From Microcebus murinus (lineage: Eukaryota; Chordata; Mammalia; Primates; Cheirogaleidae): DNA of 64,000 nucleotides. The DNA is taken from positions 14,475,001 through 14,539,000 of the forward strand of contig NC_134120.1 of assembly GCF_040939455.1 (NCBI RefSeq). Reading direction: 5' to 3'. The notes beneath the pieces are model-generated. The model did no database searches and was not told the DNA's origin. It was given only the letters and a program-made list of their open reading frames with translations. The translations under genes and the position numbers were made by a program. Of this stretch, positions 25,880 through 37,245 are shown piece after piece. The first letter of the stretch is position 1. Every line of letters begins with the position of its first letter.

Positions 25880-28090
25880 ACCCTTTTAACACAAAGAAAG
25901 ATAAACTGTACACATGTGTCAAGGCAAAGGGGTTTGAGTTAAGTACAGTAAATTGTGGGTAAATATATGGGTAAAACTATTGGAAGATAATATTATATTA
26001 GTAAGTTTGTTTGTACAGGTCAATTTCAGAATGACTCCCAATCTCCCATGGTAAGAATGTTCTCTTCCTGGTACAGGGAAAGCATTCTTCTGATTGGAAA
26101 TTTTATGACCTCATTTTAGGTAGAAATTGGGAGATCAGAGATCACTTTCTGCATCTGACACTTTTCAAATACCTTCAGTTCAATATAATCAATATGCCAA
26201 AGCAGCATATTTTGTAGTAGCACATTCTGAATCCTTCCAACAGTTTCTGTTCTTGTTTATGACTCCAGAATCAGTCTACTCTAAAAACCTGGAGTTGTAG
26301 TTAATCATTATGTTCTATGCCTAATTAATAACTTACAAAAATTGATTATTCTTTATTTGTAACATAATTTATGATTAACCATTATTTGCTGTCCTTGTTG
26401 TCATTAGTTTCAATCCTACTCAAAACAGGACAGAGATATCAATTGGGGTACTCTTGTGGATTTAATGTGTAAAATGAGTGCAAAGAATGTTTTCCAGGTA
26501 GAATTCATGATCAAAATTGCAGGAAGAGTTGAGAAGAGAGCAGATTGACCAGACAAGTATTTTGTTATAGTGAATGAGGATAATTGCCTCATCTCAGATG
26601 CAGCTTAAGACTTCATAAAGGAAATAGTAATTGGTAGAGACCCTCAAGGTGCTTCTAAACTTAAAATCCCAAGATTCTATGAATAATCAAAAAGTAATTA
26701 ACCAGAGGCTTTTTTTCCTTCTGGATCATTCAACCAAGAGTTTATAGCTAAACCTATAGTCCTAAGTTTACCTTTAGTTTACCTGAATTATTTTACTGAC
26801 TTTGGATATCATAAACTATAGATTTTAAGATGAGCAATACATGCTGATGAAAATTATTGGTTGAAAAGCCATAGAAGCAAAAGATAATTTTCTTGATAAG
26901 CTCTCTTTTTACACAGCTGATAGTTTTAATGAGCTTTATTTAATTTTTGGTCATTTACTTCTGATTATGTAGTCTTGAGATTATTACCTTCTTTTTTTAT
27001 CAATTGAACATATGAATAGTAACAACTCAGATTCAAGATACTGCTTTCATCTGAAGGGAAGAATGAAAAATGAGAATTATCTCGGCAAGCTAGAAAATTT
27101 TACAGGCACACAGCAAAAACAATTACTTTCTTTTATTGCACTTTTCAAATGGAAAGAATGACACACCATTGGGTTAGAAATGACAAAGAATCCTAATTCT
27201 TTCCATATCAGTAGGGAACTCAACTGTCATTTAAAAATTTTTTTTACACTCATTTGGGAGAAGAAAGAAATTGTCAGCCTGAATCTACCACCTTCCGTAA
27301 TGTGGGCTCATCTCTGCACAGTGGTCATCTCTCCACTGTGGTTGTCTTTCTCTCTTGCTCTGCTTCCCTTGCCCTTTAATTCGTCTCCCAATGTTGTCTT
27401 TGTTTAATATGGTTTCCTTACTCTTCTTGACCTCTCCATCTTCCCTTTTTAATGTCTCTATGACTAACAACTACCAAGAACTTATTCTCCCTGAGGACTA
27501 AAACACTTTTTATTCTCTGAAAAGATTGAATCAAGGAAGTCCTCAAACCTATATTAAAGAAAACAGAGCATACAAGAGTGCTCAAGAGAGCACCCCTCCA
27601 AGTTATAGAATAAGCTTTCACCACAAGGACTGCTGCTGGAACTCTGTGTTCCCACAACTTCCCATTGCCGGGCTTTTCTCACCTTATGTGTCTTAACTCA
27701 AATATTATGTCCTCAGATCCCGTCCTGAACACAGATCAAGGTTCTAAAGCAAAAGGGATCAAGCCTGATACTGGAATGGAAAAAGGATTTCTAAGTTAGC
27801 AATGATTTGTGAGGGTGTGAGCACATATAAAAATGAAAGACAGGTGGGCAGGCCTTAGTGACAGGGGTGGGGGGGGGCTGTGATCACTGCCTTCAAACTG
27901 CTAGGTACCTGAGCTCACCTGCAGAGCTCACCTGCAGGTTTCTAGCCTGAGCACTATATAGAGGAGAGTGGAGTCATATATGGAAGGGCTGTTGAGAAAT
28001 CAAAATTTGTATTTTGAAGCAAGTAAATTTGAGATGCTTAGGAGAACACATAAGTATAAAAGACAAGTAGCATGTACAAAACTGGAGCTA
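25880..28090. other. Non-coding, no recognised gene
   Basis: No coding signal. A perfect 13-bp tandem duplication (gagctcacctgca twice) lies at 27911-27936. A G9 run lies near 27868-27876. Confidence 0.4.
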
Positions 28091-28094
28091 AAAA

Positions 28095-28500
28095 GAAACT
28101 GTAGTTTGTTGAATGGTGGCCTCACAAAAAGATCTCTCTACATCCAAACCCCTGAAACCTATAAACTTGAACTTATTTGGAATAACGGTCTTTGCATATG
28201 TAATTAAGTTAAGGATCTCCAGATGAGATGATTCTGGCTTACCTGGGTAGGCTCTAAACCCAATAACCAATGTGCATACTAAAGAAAGAAGAGAAGGCCA
28301 TGTGAAGAAGGAGGCAGAGATTAGAGTGATGCAGCCACAAGCCAAGAAATGCCTAGAGCCACCAAAAGCTGGAAGGAGTATGGCCTACTGAAACCTTGAT
28401 TTAGGACTTCTGGCCTCCAGACTGTGAGAGAATACATTTCTATTATCTTAAGCCACCAAGTTTGCCATCATTTGTTTTGGCAGCCCTAAGAAACTAACAC
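28095..28500 (-). mobile_element. MLT1-type MaLR LTR, antisense
   Basis: Contains gttgaatggtggcctcacaaaaagat, ccccctgaaacctataaac-like wording, aggccatgtgaagaaggaggcagag, and ctggcctccagactgtgagagaatacatttctatt, then gcagccctaagaaactaaca. This is the reverse of an MLT1 LTR, an older subfamily than the copy at 21685. Confidence 0.75.
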
Positions 28501-30000
28501 GAAAACATTTGGACTGGCAGTATAAATTTGGAAGTCACCGTCACATAGATAACATTTAAAATCTTTTGAAAAAAAGAAGCATCCTCAGGAGAGAGTGTAA
28601 ATAGCAAAGAAAAGAGAATCAGGCTCAACTATTCAAGGTCTGGTATAAGAGGCTGTATCTGCAACCTCTGCAAGTGGAGCAAGAAGTATGAGAAGAAATC
28701 CAGACAGGTGGGAGTAAGAGAAGACAGGAGAGGACAAATTTTCAAGGAAAGACTGTTAATAATGTCTAATGTTGCTAAGAGGCAAAAAAAAAAAGACAAG
28801 GCTGTCAAAGAGATCATGTATTATAAAAAATATACAAGTTATTTATAAAAAGAAAGTTATTTATGATCTTAATTAAAGCAGGTTTCTGTGAAGTCATTGA
28901 GCAAGATCCAAACTATGATGGATGGGGAAGTGAGATTATATATGTAAACAACTCTTGAAAAAGTATGCCATGAAAAATAGCAGAAAAAAGCATCCATGCA
29001 CGTAGACAGAGGAAGGAGCAAGACAGGTGTATTTGTGGATACTTCTTTTGCTTAAGCATGGGAGATTTTAGAGTGTGTTTGCATACTGGTGAAAATAATT
29101 GGGTACAGCATGTGAATTGATGATATAAGAGAAAAAGGGCAGAATTACAGAAGCAAAAGACCTTGAGGGCAGATGGATTGCAGAATACATATCAAGAGAG
29201 TGCCCTTTGAAAGGAAGAGGGTCACCTCCTCAGTTATATTAGGAGATAAAAAAATTAAAAATAATGCAAATATGAGTAATTTCAAAGATGTATAGGAAAA
29301 CAGGATATTTTGTGGCATGGTTTATTGTTTTTTCATCAGTGTAAGAGTTAAGGCCATACGTCTTGAATATTGTAATGCAAAAACATAATGTAGGAAGAGG
29401 TTAAGAAGAAACAACAGTGTCTGCCACACTCAGCTTGTAAAGGAGGAAAACTTAGCGTATAAGAGACAGAATCCTGGATTAAGTGACAGTGCTGACAGCC
29501 CAATTGATACTTCATATCAGAAACTTGAAATTAAAATAGTGAGTTCTACTGCACAGTTTTTTCTGTGTTCATCTATACAAGCACGGGCATAAAGAAGCCA
29601 TGTGACTGAGTTCATCTAGAGTTGGGGTTTTGCAAAACAAACATCAGGGCATGGGGAGGGGGAAGTGAGTTGAAGGTATTTTCGAGGGAATGATTATAAT
29701 TACAGTCCTAATTATAATGAGCAGTCCTAAAAAAGTGAAAAAGTAATGGAACCTATAGTGAAAAAAAGGTATGGGACCAGTGAATTGTAGGTCAAGATGA
29801 AGTTGACTAACTTTGGGGGTTTGGGTCCCTGAGCCAGTGAGCTGGAAGGGCAGGAGTTTAAGGTTGGGCAGAAAAAGCGTTTGAATTTGTGATTGGGGAT
29901 GTAGAACATTTTTGTTAAATAAAAACCTTGAGAATGAATGGCTAATATAATACAGAAAAAAATTCATGGGAGCTGAGGTTAAGACACTGGAAGGACAAAA
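28501..30000 (-). repeat. Long L2 (LINE2) fragment, antisense
   Basis: Starts with tataaatttggaagtcaccg...agataacatttaaa and gagagagtgtaaatagcaaagaaaagagaa, the reverse of L2 ORF2 wording. Then gtctaatgttgctaagagg covers the reverse-transcriptase LSAAFDTVDH region, and further pieces follow upstream in L2 order to about 30 kb. Minus-strand ORFs up to 157 codons (29644-30117) fall here and are decayed LINE text, not a cellular gene. The left boundary abuts the MLT1 LTR. Confidence 0.65.
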
Positions 30001-30585
30001 GGTAGAATGGGTCTCCTCGTAGATGCTGACAGAAAATGGGTTGAAGAAGAGGACAGTGAACCAGCATCCAAGATCTTTAATGAGTGAATCAATATTCAAA
30101 TAGTCACAGGACGACATGGTGAAAAGGTGGACATCAGGATATGTCTGGATAGCATGACCTCTAGATGCGAGAACAAGGATTTCTGAAATAAGTTTAAATA
30201 GTTATGGCCCGGAACTGATAAGAAGGAAGGTGAGGGACATGAAAGGAGAAAAAGGATAGCTATCCAGTCGTATGGCCCCAGAGAATGCAATGTATAAAAA
30301 AATATCCACTTAACATCTGAAAGGGAAGCGGTGACTTCAGAGAACAGTCAAATTTAGTTAAGGTTAAGACATTTAAGGTACAGGGGGAAATTACCTATTC
30401 ACACACTAGGATTTCCAGAGCCACAGCACAGGATTTGAAAAGATGGCAAGGACTACAGGATGGAGTTACATTAGGACATGTATACATATGGATGAAACTT
30501 CAGGTATCAATAGTTGATCAGTGAATCAGACTTCTGCTAAGGACTGAAGTAAACAAGCAGGACACAATGTATAGCATCCCTGTCC
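30001..30585. other. Unassigned, possibly more L2
   Basis: Purine-rich text similar in character to the L2 antisense segment before it, but without a phrase I can place. No gene seen. Confidence 0.3.
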
Positions 30586-30589
30586 ACCA

Positions 30590-31260
30590 ACGCACCCAAA
30601 TCATAAACCTGTACTTCGTCTTAAAATTCTCCCTTTTGTTTTAATCAGCCCAATTGAATCGTTCACCAAGTCTTATATTGTTTTTGGAAGTTATCCCCTC
30701 CCTTCCACCTCTACTACCTCTTTTTTCATTTAGGCACTTTATGTCTCTTCCTTGTCTTCTAGCAATGACTTCCTAACACATTCCTGCCAAAGCCTCAAAT
30801 GCACATCTTCAAGTCCATCATTTGTTTCTTACAAGTTGATCTTTCCTAAAGGTAAATCTGATTAGATCTCTCCTTTATTTAAAATTCTTAAATGGACACC
30901 CTTCTTCTTAAGGGACACTGAAATCCTTGTCAAGGTACACATAGTTCTTTATCATCTAGCCCTACCTCCCTCCAAAGCCATAGCTCTCTTCCCTCTCCCA
31001 CAAAAAAGCTTCCCATCTGGCATACTGAACTTTTTATGATCTTTTCCAGAATCTCTTTCTTCACTGGAATTTTTTTTTTGTCAGCTACATCACTCCCTTC
31101 TTTCTTCATCCAGTTGATTCTCACACCTCCATAAAGACTTAGTTCAAATACACACAAGAGGTTAAACCCTATCCACAGCCAGGCTGGATCAGATGTGCTC
31201 CTTTGTTCTCCTGTAGTCTGCTGCCTCTGTCATAGCAGCTATTTCACTGAGCTAAAACTG
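30590..31260 (+). repeat. L2 fragment, sense
   Basis: Pyrimidine-rich text with aaggtaaatctgattagatctctcctttatttaaaattctta-aatgg, gacactgaaatccttgtcaaggta, tatcatctagccctacctcc, following the L2 3' half. Its direction is opposite to the L2 at 28501-30000, so at least two separate copies meet here. Confidence 0.6.
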
Positions 31261-31549
31261 CTTAGGACAAATATACTAGTGAAAAAAAGACATTTTTCCC
31301 ATACTGTGGAAGAAATATATTCACTCTTTAAAAGTTCAATCCTTTTGCTTCCATTGAATACTGAATCTATTTGGTTTTTGCTTCACGATTTTTTTATACT
31401 TTTTGATGTTGTTGTAAATGGGATGGTTTTTAAATAACATTTTGGATTCTTCATTGTTAGTGTATAGAAACAGAAGTGATTTTTGTATGCTGATTTTGTA
31501 TCCTGAAATTTTGCTGAATTCATTTATTAGTTCTAACAGTTTTTTGGTG

Positions 31550-31745
31550 GATTTTAATTTTTTTTTATTTCGGCATATTATGGGGGTACAGATTTTAAGG
31601 TTTCAATAAATGCCCTTTTCACCCCTCCCCCCACAAGTCTGAGTTTCCAGCATGACCATCCCCCAGATGGTGCACATCTCACTCATTATGTATGTATATA
31701 ACCGCCCCCTCCCCCCTGCCCAATACCCTATTACTGTAGTACTTA
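31550..31745 (-). mobile_element. Strepsirrhine-type L1 3' tail, antisense, nested
   Basis: T-rich start, then cggcatattatgggggtacag, gcccttttcacccctcccc, and gagtttccagcatgaccatcc. This is the same L1 3' end as the copies at 44928, 53667 and 57657. It lies within the older L1. Confidence 0.75.
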
Positions 31746-31747
31746 AT

Positions 31748-32037
31748 TTTTTTTTTTTTGATAAATTTGTAAGTTACAAGTGTAATTCTGTTGCATAGAT
31801 ATATTGTGTGCTGGTGAAGTCAGGGCTTTTAGAGTATCACCTGAATAATGTACATTGTACCGAATAAGTAATTTCTCATTATCTACCCCCCATACACTCC
31901 TCAACCTTCTGAGTCTCTATTTTCTATCATTCTACATTCTATACCCACGTATGCACATTATTTAGCTCCCACTTATAAGTGAGAACATGTGTCATTTGTC
32001 TGTGTCTGAGTTGTTTCACTTAAGGTTTTTCCTTTTT
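31748..32037 (-). mobile_element. L1MA/L1P-type 3' UTR, antisense, nested
   Basis: A T12 run at about 31749 opens a different L1 3' end. It includes gttgcatagatatattgtgtgctggtgaagtcagggctttta, accccccatacactcctcaacc, and ctcccacttataagtgagaacatg. The older L1 resumes after about 32037. Confidence 0.7.
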
Positions 32038-32199
32038 TACCCATAAGATCATGTCATCTGCAAATAGAGATCATTTTACTTCTTTTTTCCAGTATGGATG
32101 ACTTTTACTTATTTGTCTTGCTGTTTGCTCTGGCTAGGACGTCCAGTATTATGTTGAATAGAAATGGTGAAAATGAGCATCCTTAATTTAAATATTTAA

Positions 32200-33535
32200 A
32201 ATATATATCATACAGTTACAGTAATCAAAATAGTATGGTTCTGGCAAAAGAAACAGACATATAGACCAATTAAACAGAATAGAGAGCCCAGAAATAAACC
32301 CAAGCATATACAGTCAACTGATCTTTCACAAGAGTATCAAGAATGCACATGGTGAAAAGATAGTCTCTTCCATAAATTGTGTTGGTAAAACTGGATATCC
32401 ATATGCAGAATGAAAAGAATAAAATTACATAAAAGAAAAAATTTAAATGAAAATGTCTTAAAGACTTACATATAATGCCTAAAACTCTAAAACTCTTAGA
32501 AGAAAAAATAGGGGAAAATCTTCATGGCACCGCTCTTGACAATGATTTTTTTTTAATATGACACCAAAAACACAGCTGACAAAACCAAAAATAGACAAGT
32601 GAGATTATGCCAAACTAAAAATGTTCTACACAACAAAAGAAATAGTCACAAGTAAAAAGGCAAGCTATGGAATGGGAAAAATATTTGCAAACCACATATT
32701 TGATAAGGGGTTAATATGCATAACATGTAAAGACCTCTTACAACTCAGCAAAAGTAACCCAAAAAACCTGATTTAAAAATGGGCAATGGACTTGAATAGT
32801 TATTTTACAAAGACATAAATATGGCCAACAACTAAGCATCATGGAAATGCAAATCAAAACTATAATAAGATCACTTCACACCTGTTAGGATAGCCATTAT
32901 CAAAATAAACAAATAATGAGTATTGACAAAGACATGGAGAAAATGAAACGTTTGTGTCCTGTTGCTAAAAATATTAAATGGTGCAACTGCTATGGAAAAC
33001 AGTCTAAAGGCTCCTAAAAAATTAAAAATATAGCTACCATATGATCCAACAATCCCATTTCTGGAACTTTATCCAAAACAATTGAAATCAGGATCTTTAA
33101 GAGATATTTTCACTCAAATGTTCATTGAAGAATTATTGACAATAGCCATAAAGTGGAAGCAAGCCTAATGTTTATCAACAGATGAAGGAATAAATAAAAT
33201 GTGGAATATATATCTAATGGAATATTATTCAATCTTTAAAAAGAAGAAAACTTTGTCATATACAGCAACACAAATGAAACTTCAGGACATTATGCTCAGT
33301 GAAACAAGCCAAATACTATGTGATTCCACATAGATGAGGTATCTAAATAGTCAACTCACAGAAGCAGAAAGTAGAATGGGGGTTTCCCAGGACTGGGGAG
33401 AGAATGGAGAATGATAAGTCAATACCTATAAAGTTTCAGTTAAACAAGATGAAAAACTTCTGGAGATCTGCCATACTACACTGTGCTTATAATTAACAAT
33501 AATGCGTTTTTCACTTAAAAATTTAAGAGGCCAGA
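32200..33535 (+). mobile_element. Old L1, sense 3' segment
   Basis: Begins with the ORF2 phrase cagttacagtaatcaaaatagtatgg, goes through tataatgcctaaaactctaaaactc, atgccaaactaaaaatgttc, acttcacacctgttaggatagcc, ccatatgatccaacaatccc and aatggaatattattcaatc, and ends in the 3' UTR near catactacactgtgcttataattaa. Many stops: no coding function. Confidence 0.9.
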
Positions 33536-34319
33536 ACTTGTGTTATGTCATTTTTAACCACAATTTATTTTTATATATTTATTTATATTTATATTTCTCT
33601 ACAGCAAAAAGCAAGGCAGGAAGATAGAAACAACCAAAGTAAAAGGCAAAGAAAGCTAAATTATACAAAACAAGATCCCAGGGAGAAATTTTACTTTAGC
33701 CACTTAAAAGATTCATGACTCAGTATCATGGGAACCAGGAATTCTTTGCCAGTTACATTTTCATGTAAGGTGAATCACTTATGTGAATATCTAATCCCAG
33801 GAAAAAATACGTGGGAGAAACTGAAACAAATATATCTTTGTTGTCTATGCATTAAATCAGGTCACTATCATTTAATGGCTGTGTTAACATTTTGTGGAGA
33901 TTCCACTGCGTAATCTTACATGATTTTACTCACAAAGTAGATGAGGTACAAGAAGAGATGGATTAAAGTAAATTCTGTCACTTGCTATGAGAAGACTATT
34001 ATAGTTTATGACATACTAAGAAATCTTTTGCAATCTTACTATATACAAAATAGAGTTCACAGCCAAAGTCTTACTGTAAATTCGAACCTGGCACTTATAA
34101 AATCATGGAAGCAACACTACTTCATCCTACATGTACTGCAACAGATCTTGGACATGGCAATAATGTGGTGTGGGATAACTGCGTAGGATCAATCTCTCCA
34201 TATCTTGCCTATAAATATCAAAACTCCTCTGTCAGTAAAAAGTGTTTTCAACCCCTACATTGCTCTAAAGAGAATTTCCAAACATATAACTGAAAATATA
34301 AAATAATCATGTATGTGGA
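33536..34319. other. Non-coding, no recognised feature
   Basis: No gene or nameable repeat. The 61-81 codon ORFs on the + strand look random. Confidence 0.35.
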
Positions 34320-34480
34320 AAACATGATAGACAATATTTATTGACTTCTTATCCACGTGCCAAATATTATGCTAAGTGCTTTGCATGAATGCCTTATGTA
34401 TACTTCCAACAATATTAGCATGTATGAGCTTTATATTATCCTTACTTTACCATTACATAAAGATAAAATAAGGTGATGGT
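34320..34480 (-). repeat. MIR SINE, antisense
   Basis: Reads acaatatttattgacttctt, acgtgccaaatattatgctaagtgctttgcatga, then tatattatccttactttacc-attaca, which is the reverse of MIR. Confidence 0.75.
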
Positions 34481-34743
34481 AACAGAAAATAAAATCTCTC
34501 AGTTATGCCCCTGAGTCAGGAGGGAAAACAAAATGTTAGTTCCTGGTAGTAAGCTAATGTCTTTTGTGTGCTTACTCTAAAATTCTTTCTCATGTTGCCT
34601 TTCATAAAGAGAATGTTGAATAACTTTAGCAATGCTCCCAGAGTAAATTCATCAGCAGATTATGTGAAGCTCTCTCTTCTAAGATTCTTCAATATATGCT
34701 TAGGAGTGGAATACGAAAACCCAACTGAGTGATGGTAGTTCTG

Positions 34744-34795
34744 TGAGGTGAAGGAGGGAGCTCCATGGGGAGCTCTCTGAGGTGAAGGAGGGAGC
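34744..34795 (+). repeat. Local 34-bp-period duplication
   Basis: The 18-mer tgaggtgaaggagggagc occurs at 34744 and again at 34778, separated by a related GAGCTC-rich spacer. It is a recent small tandem duplication. Confidence 0.85.
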
Positions 34796-35100
34796 CTCCA
34801 CACAGGCTACCCTCCACTGAAACCAACTGGCAAAATATACACACCACATTGATGCATCCAATGACTCTATTGCCATTCTCAGTTCACTGGACCCTCTAAC
34901 ATTGTTCACTCTTTATTTGCCATTCACTTCCTCTTTAATATCAAATTCTCTAGCCTTTATCCCCTTAAGTCTTTGTGTTCCTTAAATTAGATCTTTTCTC
35001 TCTTCCTATTCCACACACTCTCTTTGAGTATCTCAGCCAAGGTCATCTTGTCCCCTACCAACTACAAGCTAGTAACATCCAATACCCCTGTATCACTAGC

Positions 35101-35101
<1 letters not shown>

Positions 35102-35134
<33 letters not shown>

Positions 35135-35211
35135 CTCGCTCTCGCTCTCGCTCTCGCTCTCTCTCTCGCTCTCTCACACACACACAAACACACACAAATA
35201 CACACACATTT
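35102..35211 (+). repeat. Compound microsatellite (TC)n-(TCTCGC)n-(CA)n
   Basis: About 15 TC units are followed by five to six CTCTCG hexamers, more TC, one further CG, and then interrupted CA repeats (cacacacacaaacacacacaaatacacacac). The hexamer block is unusual in adding regularly spaced CpG. ORFs of 101 and 117 codons that read Ser/Leu/Ala/Arg repeats come from it and are not genes. Confidence 0.95.
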
Positions 35212-35881
35212 TTACATATCACATATATTACATATATATCTCTATGCCTCTGTCTCTCTCTTTTTTCTTTCTTTCAATAAATATCTGAATCTTAACTATG
35301 TATCAATCATTGTTCTAGCTACTGAGATACAGCACCAAACAATATGGGCAAAACTTTCTCAAACAATCAAAAACTAAGGGAATTTATCACCAATAGATCT
35401 ACACTGCCAGAAATGTTAAAAGACTTTCTTTACAAAGAAGGAAAATGATACAGTTCAGAGACGTGAGTCTACATAAAGAAAAAAAAAACAGTATGAGAAA
35501 GGGGAAAAAAGATAAAATATTTTATTTTTCTTATTTTAATTGCTCTAAAATAGCTATAGTTTAAACTATCGTTTAAAATAATAATAGTAACAATGTATTG
35601 GTTGATTGGTGATTATGCACATGCCTAAGTGAACTGAATGACAACAATGTCACAAGGAATGGGAGGGAATATTGGAAATTCTGTTATAAGATAGCTGCAC
35701 TGCAGAAGAAATGAATTTGTGTTGTTTGAAGGCAAATGCAGGGTGATTGTAACCAAGTCCAAGTTTGTACCACTTGCCACAGGACAGCCACTAAGTCAAG
35801 AGATAAGGTATCAGGGCAAGAAAAGTGACTTTTATTCAGAGAGCCTGCAAACTGAGAAGCAAGCAGGCTAATGTCCCAAAG

Positions 35882-35947
35882 AACCATCTTAAGATGGTTG
35901 AACTTTAAAAGATAATGTGAACTTTAGAAGATAATGTGAACTTTAGG
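35882..35947. repeat. Perfect palindrome plus 19-bp tandem repeat
   Basis: AACCATCTTAAGATGGTT is a perfect 18-bp palindrome. It is followed immediately by two and a half copies of gaactttaRaagataatgt. Both lie inside the LTR-like insertion. Confidence 0.9.
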
Positions 35948-36269
35948 TTCCTTTCTATGTTGAGGGAAAGCAGAGGAGGAGGGGGGCTTCAAGAGATATT
36001 CAAGGACCATTGCTGGCATCTGGCCGAGGAGGGTCTGAGGAGGTTGGAAAAATGCGTTATTCTTGGTCAGCCAACTTTGGAGGATGGAGTTCAGATCACA
36101 GTGTTCCTACAAATTTTTAGCATAGCATTGTTACTGTGTACATGCTTTTCTTACCTCCCTGGGAGTTAGTTTTGGGAAAAGGTTGGTTATTATCTTTTTT
36201 CTAGCATACTTGCAAAGCTAAGCAGAAGATATTAACCTAAATGATAGTACTGCAGGGGTCAGAAGCAAA

Positions 36270-36312
36270 ATGGAGCTGATGTTGAGCTGATGTTAATGGA
36301 GCTGATGTTAAG
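36270..36312 (+). repeat. Short tandem repeat of gagctgatgtt
   Basis: The 11-mer gagctgatgtt appears three times (two with a preceding aatg) near the right end of the LTR-like insertion. Confidence 0.85.
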
Positions 36313-37245
36313 CTTCCCTTTCACCTACTGTTATATAACTAAAAATTATATATTACCACTCTAGCTTACAACCTTAGGGAAACAACTAAAATATTTTTTA
36401 AAAAGTATAATTGATGTGCTAAAAGAGGAGATAAAATGAAATCATAAAAACATGTTCAACTAAACCCAGAGAAGGTAGAAGAAAAAGCCTCTGGCAATAT
36501 ATTGAAAAAGTTACAAACATGATTGATGTTAATATAAATATATCAATAATCACTTTAAATAGAATGATCTAAATACATGAATTAGAAGGAAAAGACTGTC
36601 AGAGGTGATAAAAAAATAACACCCAATTATATGGGACTCTAACTATAGGGACTTCAAAATAAAAAGACTCACATAGGTTAAAAGTAAAGTAAGGAGAAAT
36701 ATATACCATCGTTACACTAATAAAAGAAAGCTGCAGTAGCTATATTAATTTCATGCAAAACAGACATTATAAGAAAAATTATCAAGAATAGAGGGCACTA
36801 CACAATGACAAAGGAATCAATTCTCCAAGAAGACATAATAGTCTTAAATGTGCATATATCTAACAACAGAGTGCCAAAATATGTGGAAGATATTTTGCAA
36901 AGCATATATCTGATAAAAGTTTATAGCTAAAACATAGAAAAAATCTTAACACTAAACAATAAGAAAACAACCAATTAGAAACTTCACCAAAGAAGATATA
37001 GATGGCAAAAAACATATGAAAAGACAAATGACATCATTGAGGAACTGAAAATTAAAACCACTATATGCCTATCAGAACAGCTAAAATCCAAAAACCTGCC
37101 AATATCAACTGCTGACAAGGAGGCAGAGCAACAGAAATCTCATTTATTGCTGGTGGGAATGCAAAATGGTACAGCCACTTTAGAAGACAATTTGGCAGTT
37201 TCTTACAAAGCTATTTCTATACAGTCTAGCAATCATGTTCCTCTG

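Larger units (their letters stand above)
31365..32190 (-). mobile_element. Old L1, inverted 5' segment (interrupted)
   Basis: Positions 31365-31550 and 32038-32190 read on the minus strand as L1 ORF2 around the reverse-transcriptase active site: the text gcagatgacatgatct encodes the ADD region and cagcatacaaaaatcac the following part. The piece between them is made of later L1 insertions. Together with the sense L1 starting at about 32200 this forms a 5'-inverted L1. Confidence 0.7.
35740..36330 (-). mobile_element. LTR-like insertion within L1, antisense
   Basis: The interrupting sequence has the look of an endogenous-retrovirus solo LTR read backwards. It includes ccacaggacagccactaagtcaagagataaggtatcagggcaagaaaagtgacttttattcag, whose minus strand carries an AATAAA signal. 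It holds an 18-bp palindrome (35882-35899), a 19-bp tandem repeat (35900-35947) and an 11-bp repeat (36270-36312). L1 text on both sides joins in order, proving insertion. I cannot name the family and found no clear target duplication. Confidence 0.6.
35365..37245 (+). mobile_element. Old L1 from ORF1 end into ORF2, sense, with internal loss
   Basis: Starts with the end of ORF1 (acactgccagaaatgttaaaagactttctttacaaagaaggaaaatgatac), runs through the ORF1-ORF2 spacer and the endonuclease part (aatcactttaaatagaatgatctaaataca; ttctccaagaagacataatagtc), then jumps near 36890 to the far 3' part of ORF2, ending at about gcaatttggcagtttcttac. About 600 bp of foreign LTR-like sequence splits it at about 35740-36330. 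Fully decayed. Confidence 0.8.

Noticed and set aside
29644..30117. 157-codon minus-strand ORF, the longest apart from MC4R and the L1 antisense ORF
   Set aside because: It lies in antisense L2 and neighbouring purine-rich text, has no conserved motif or start context, and reads as low-information Phe/Leu/Ser-rich sequence.
34975..35377. ORFs of 101 and 117 codons with Ser/Leu/Ala/Arg repeats
   Set aside because: They are translations of the TC/CA compound microsatellite.
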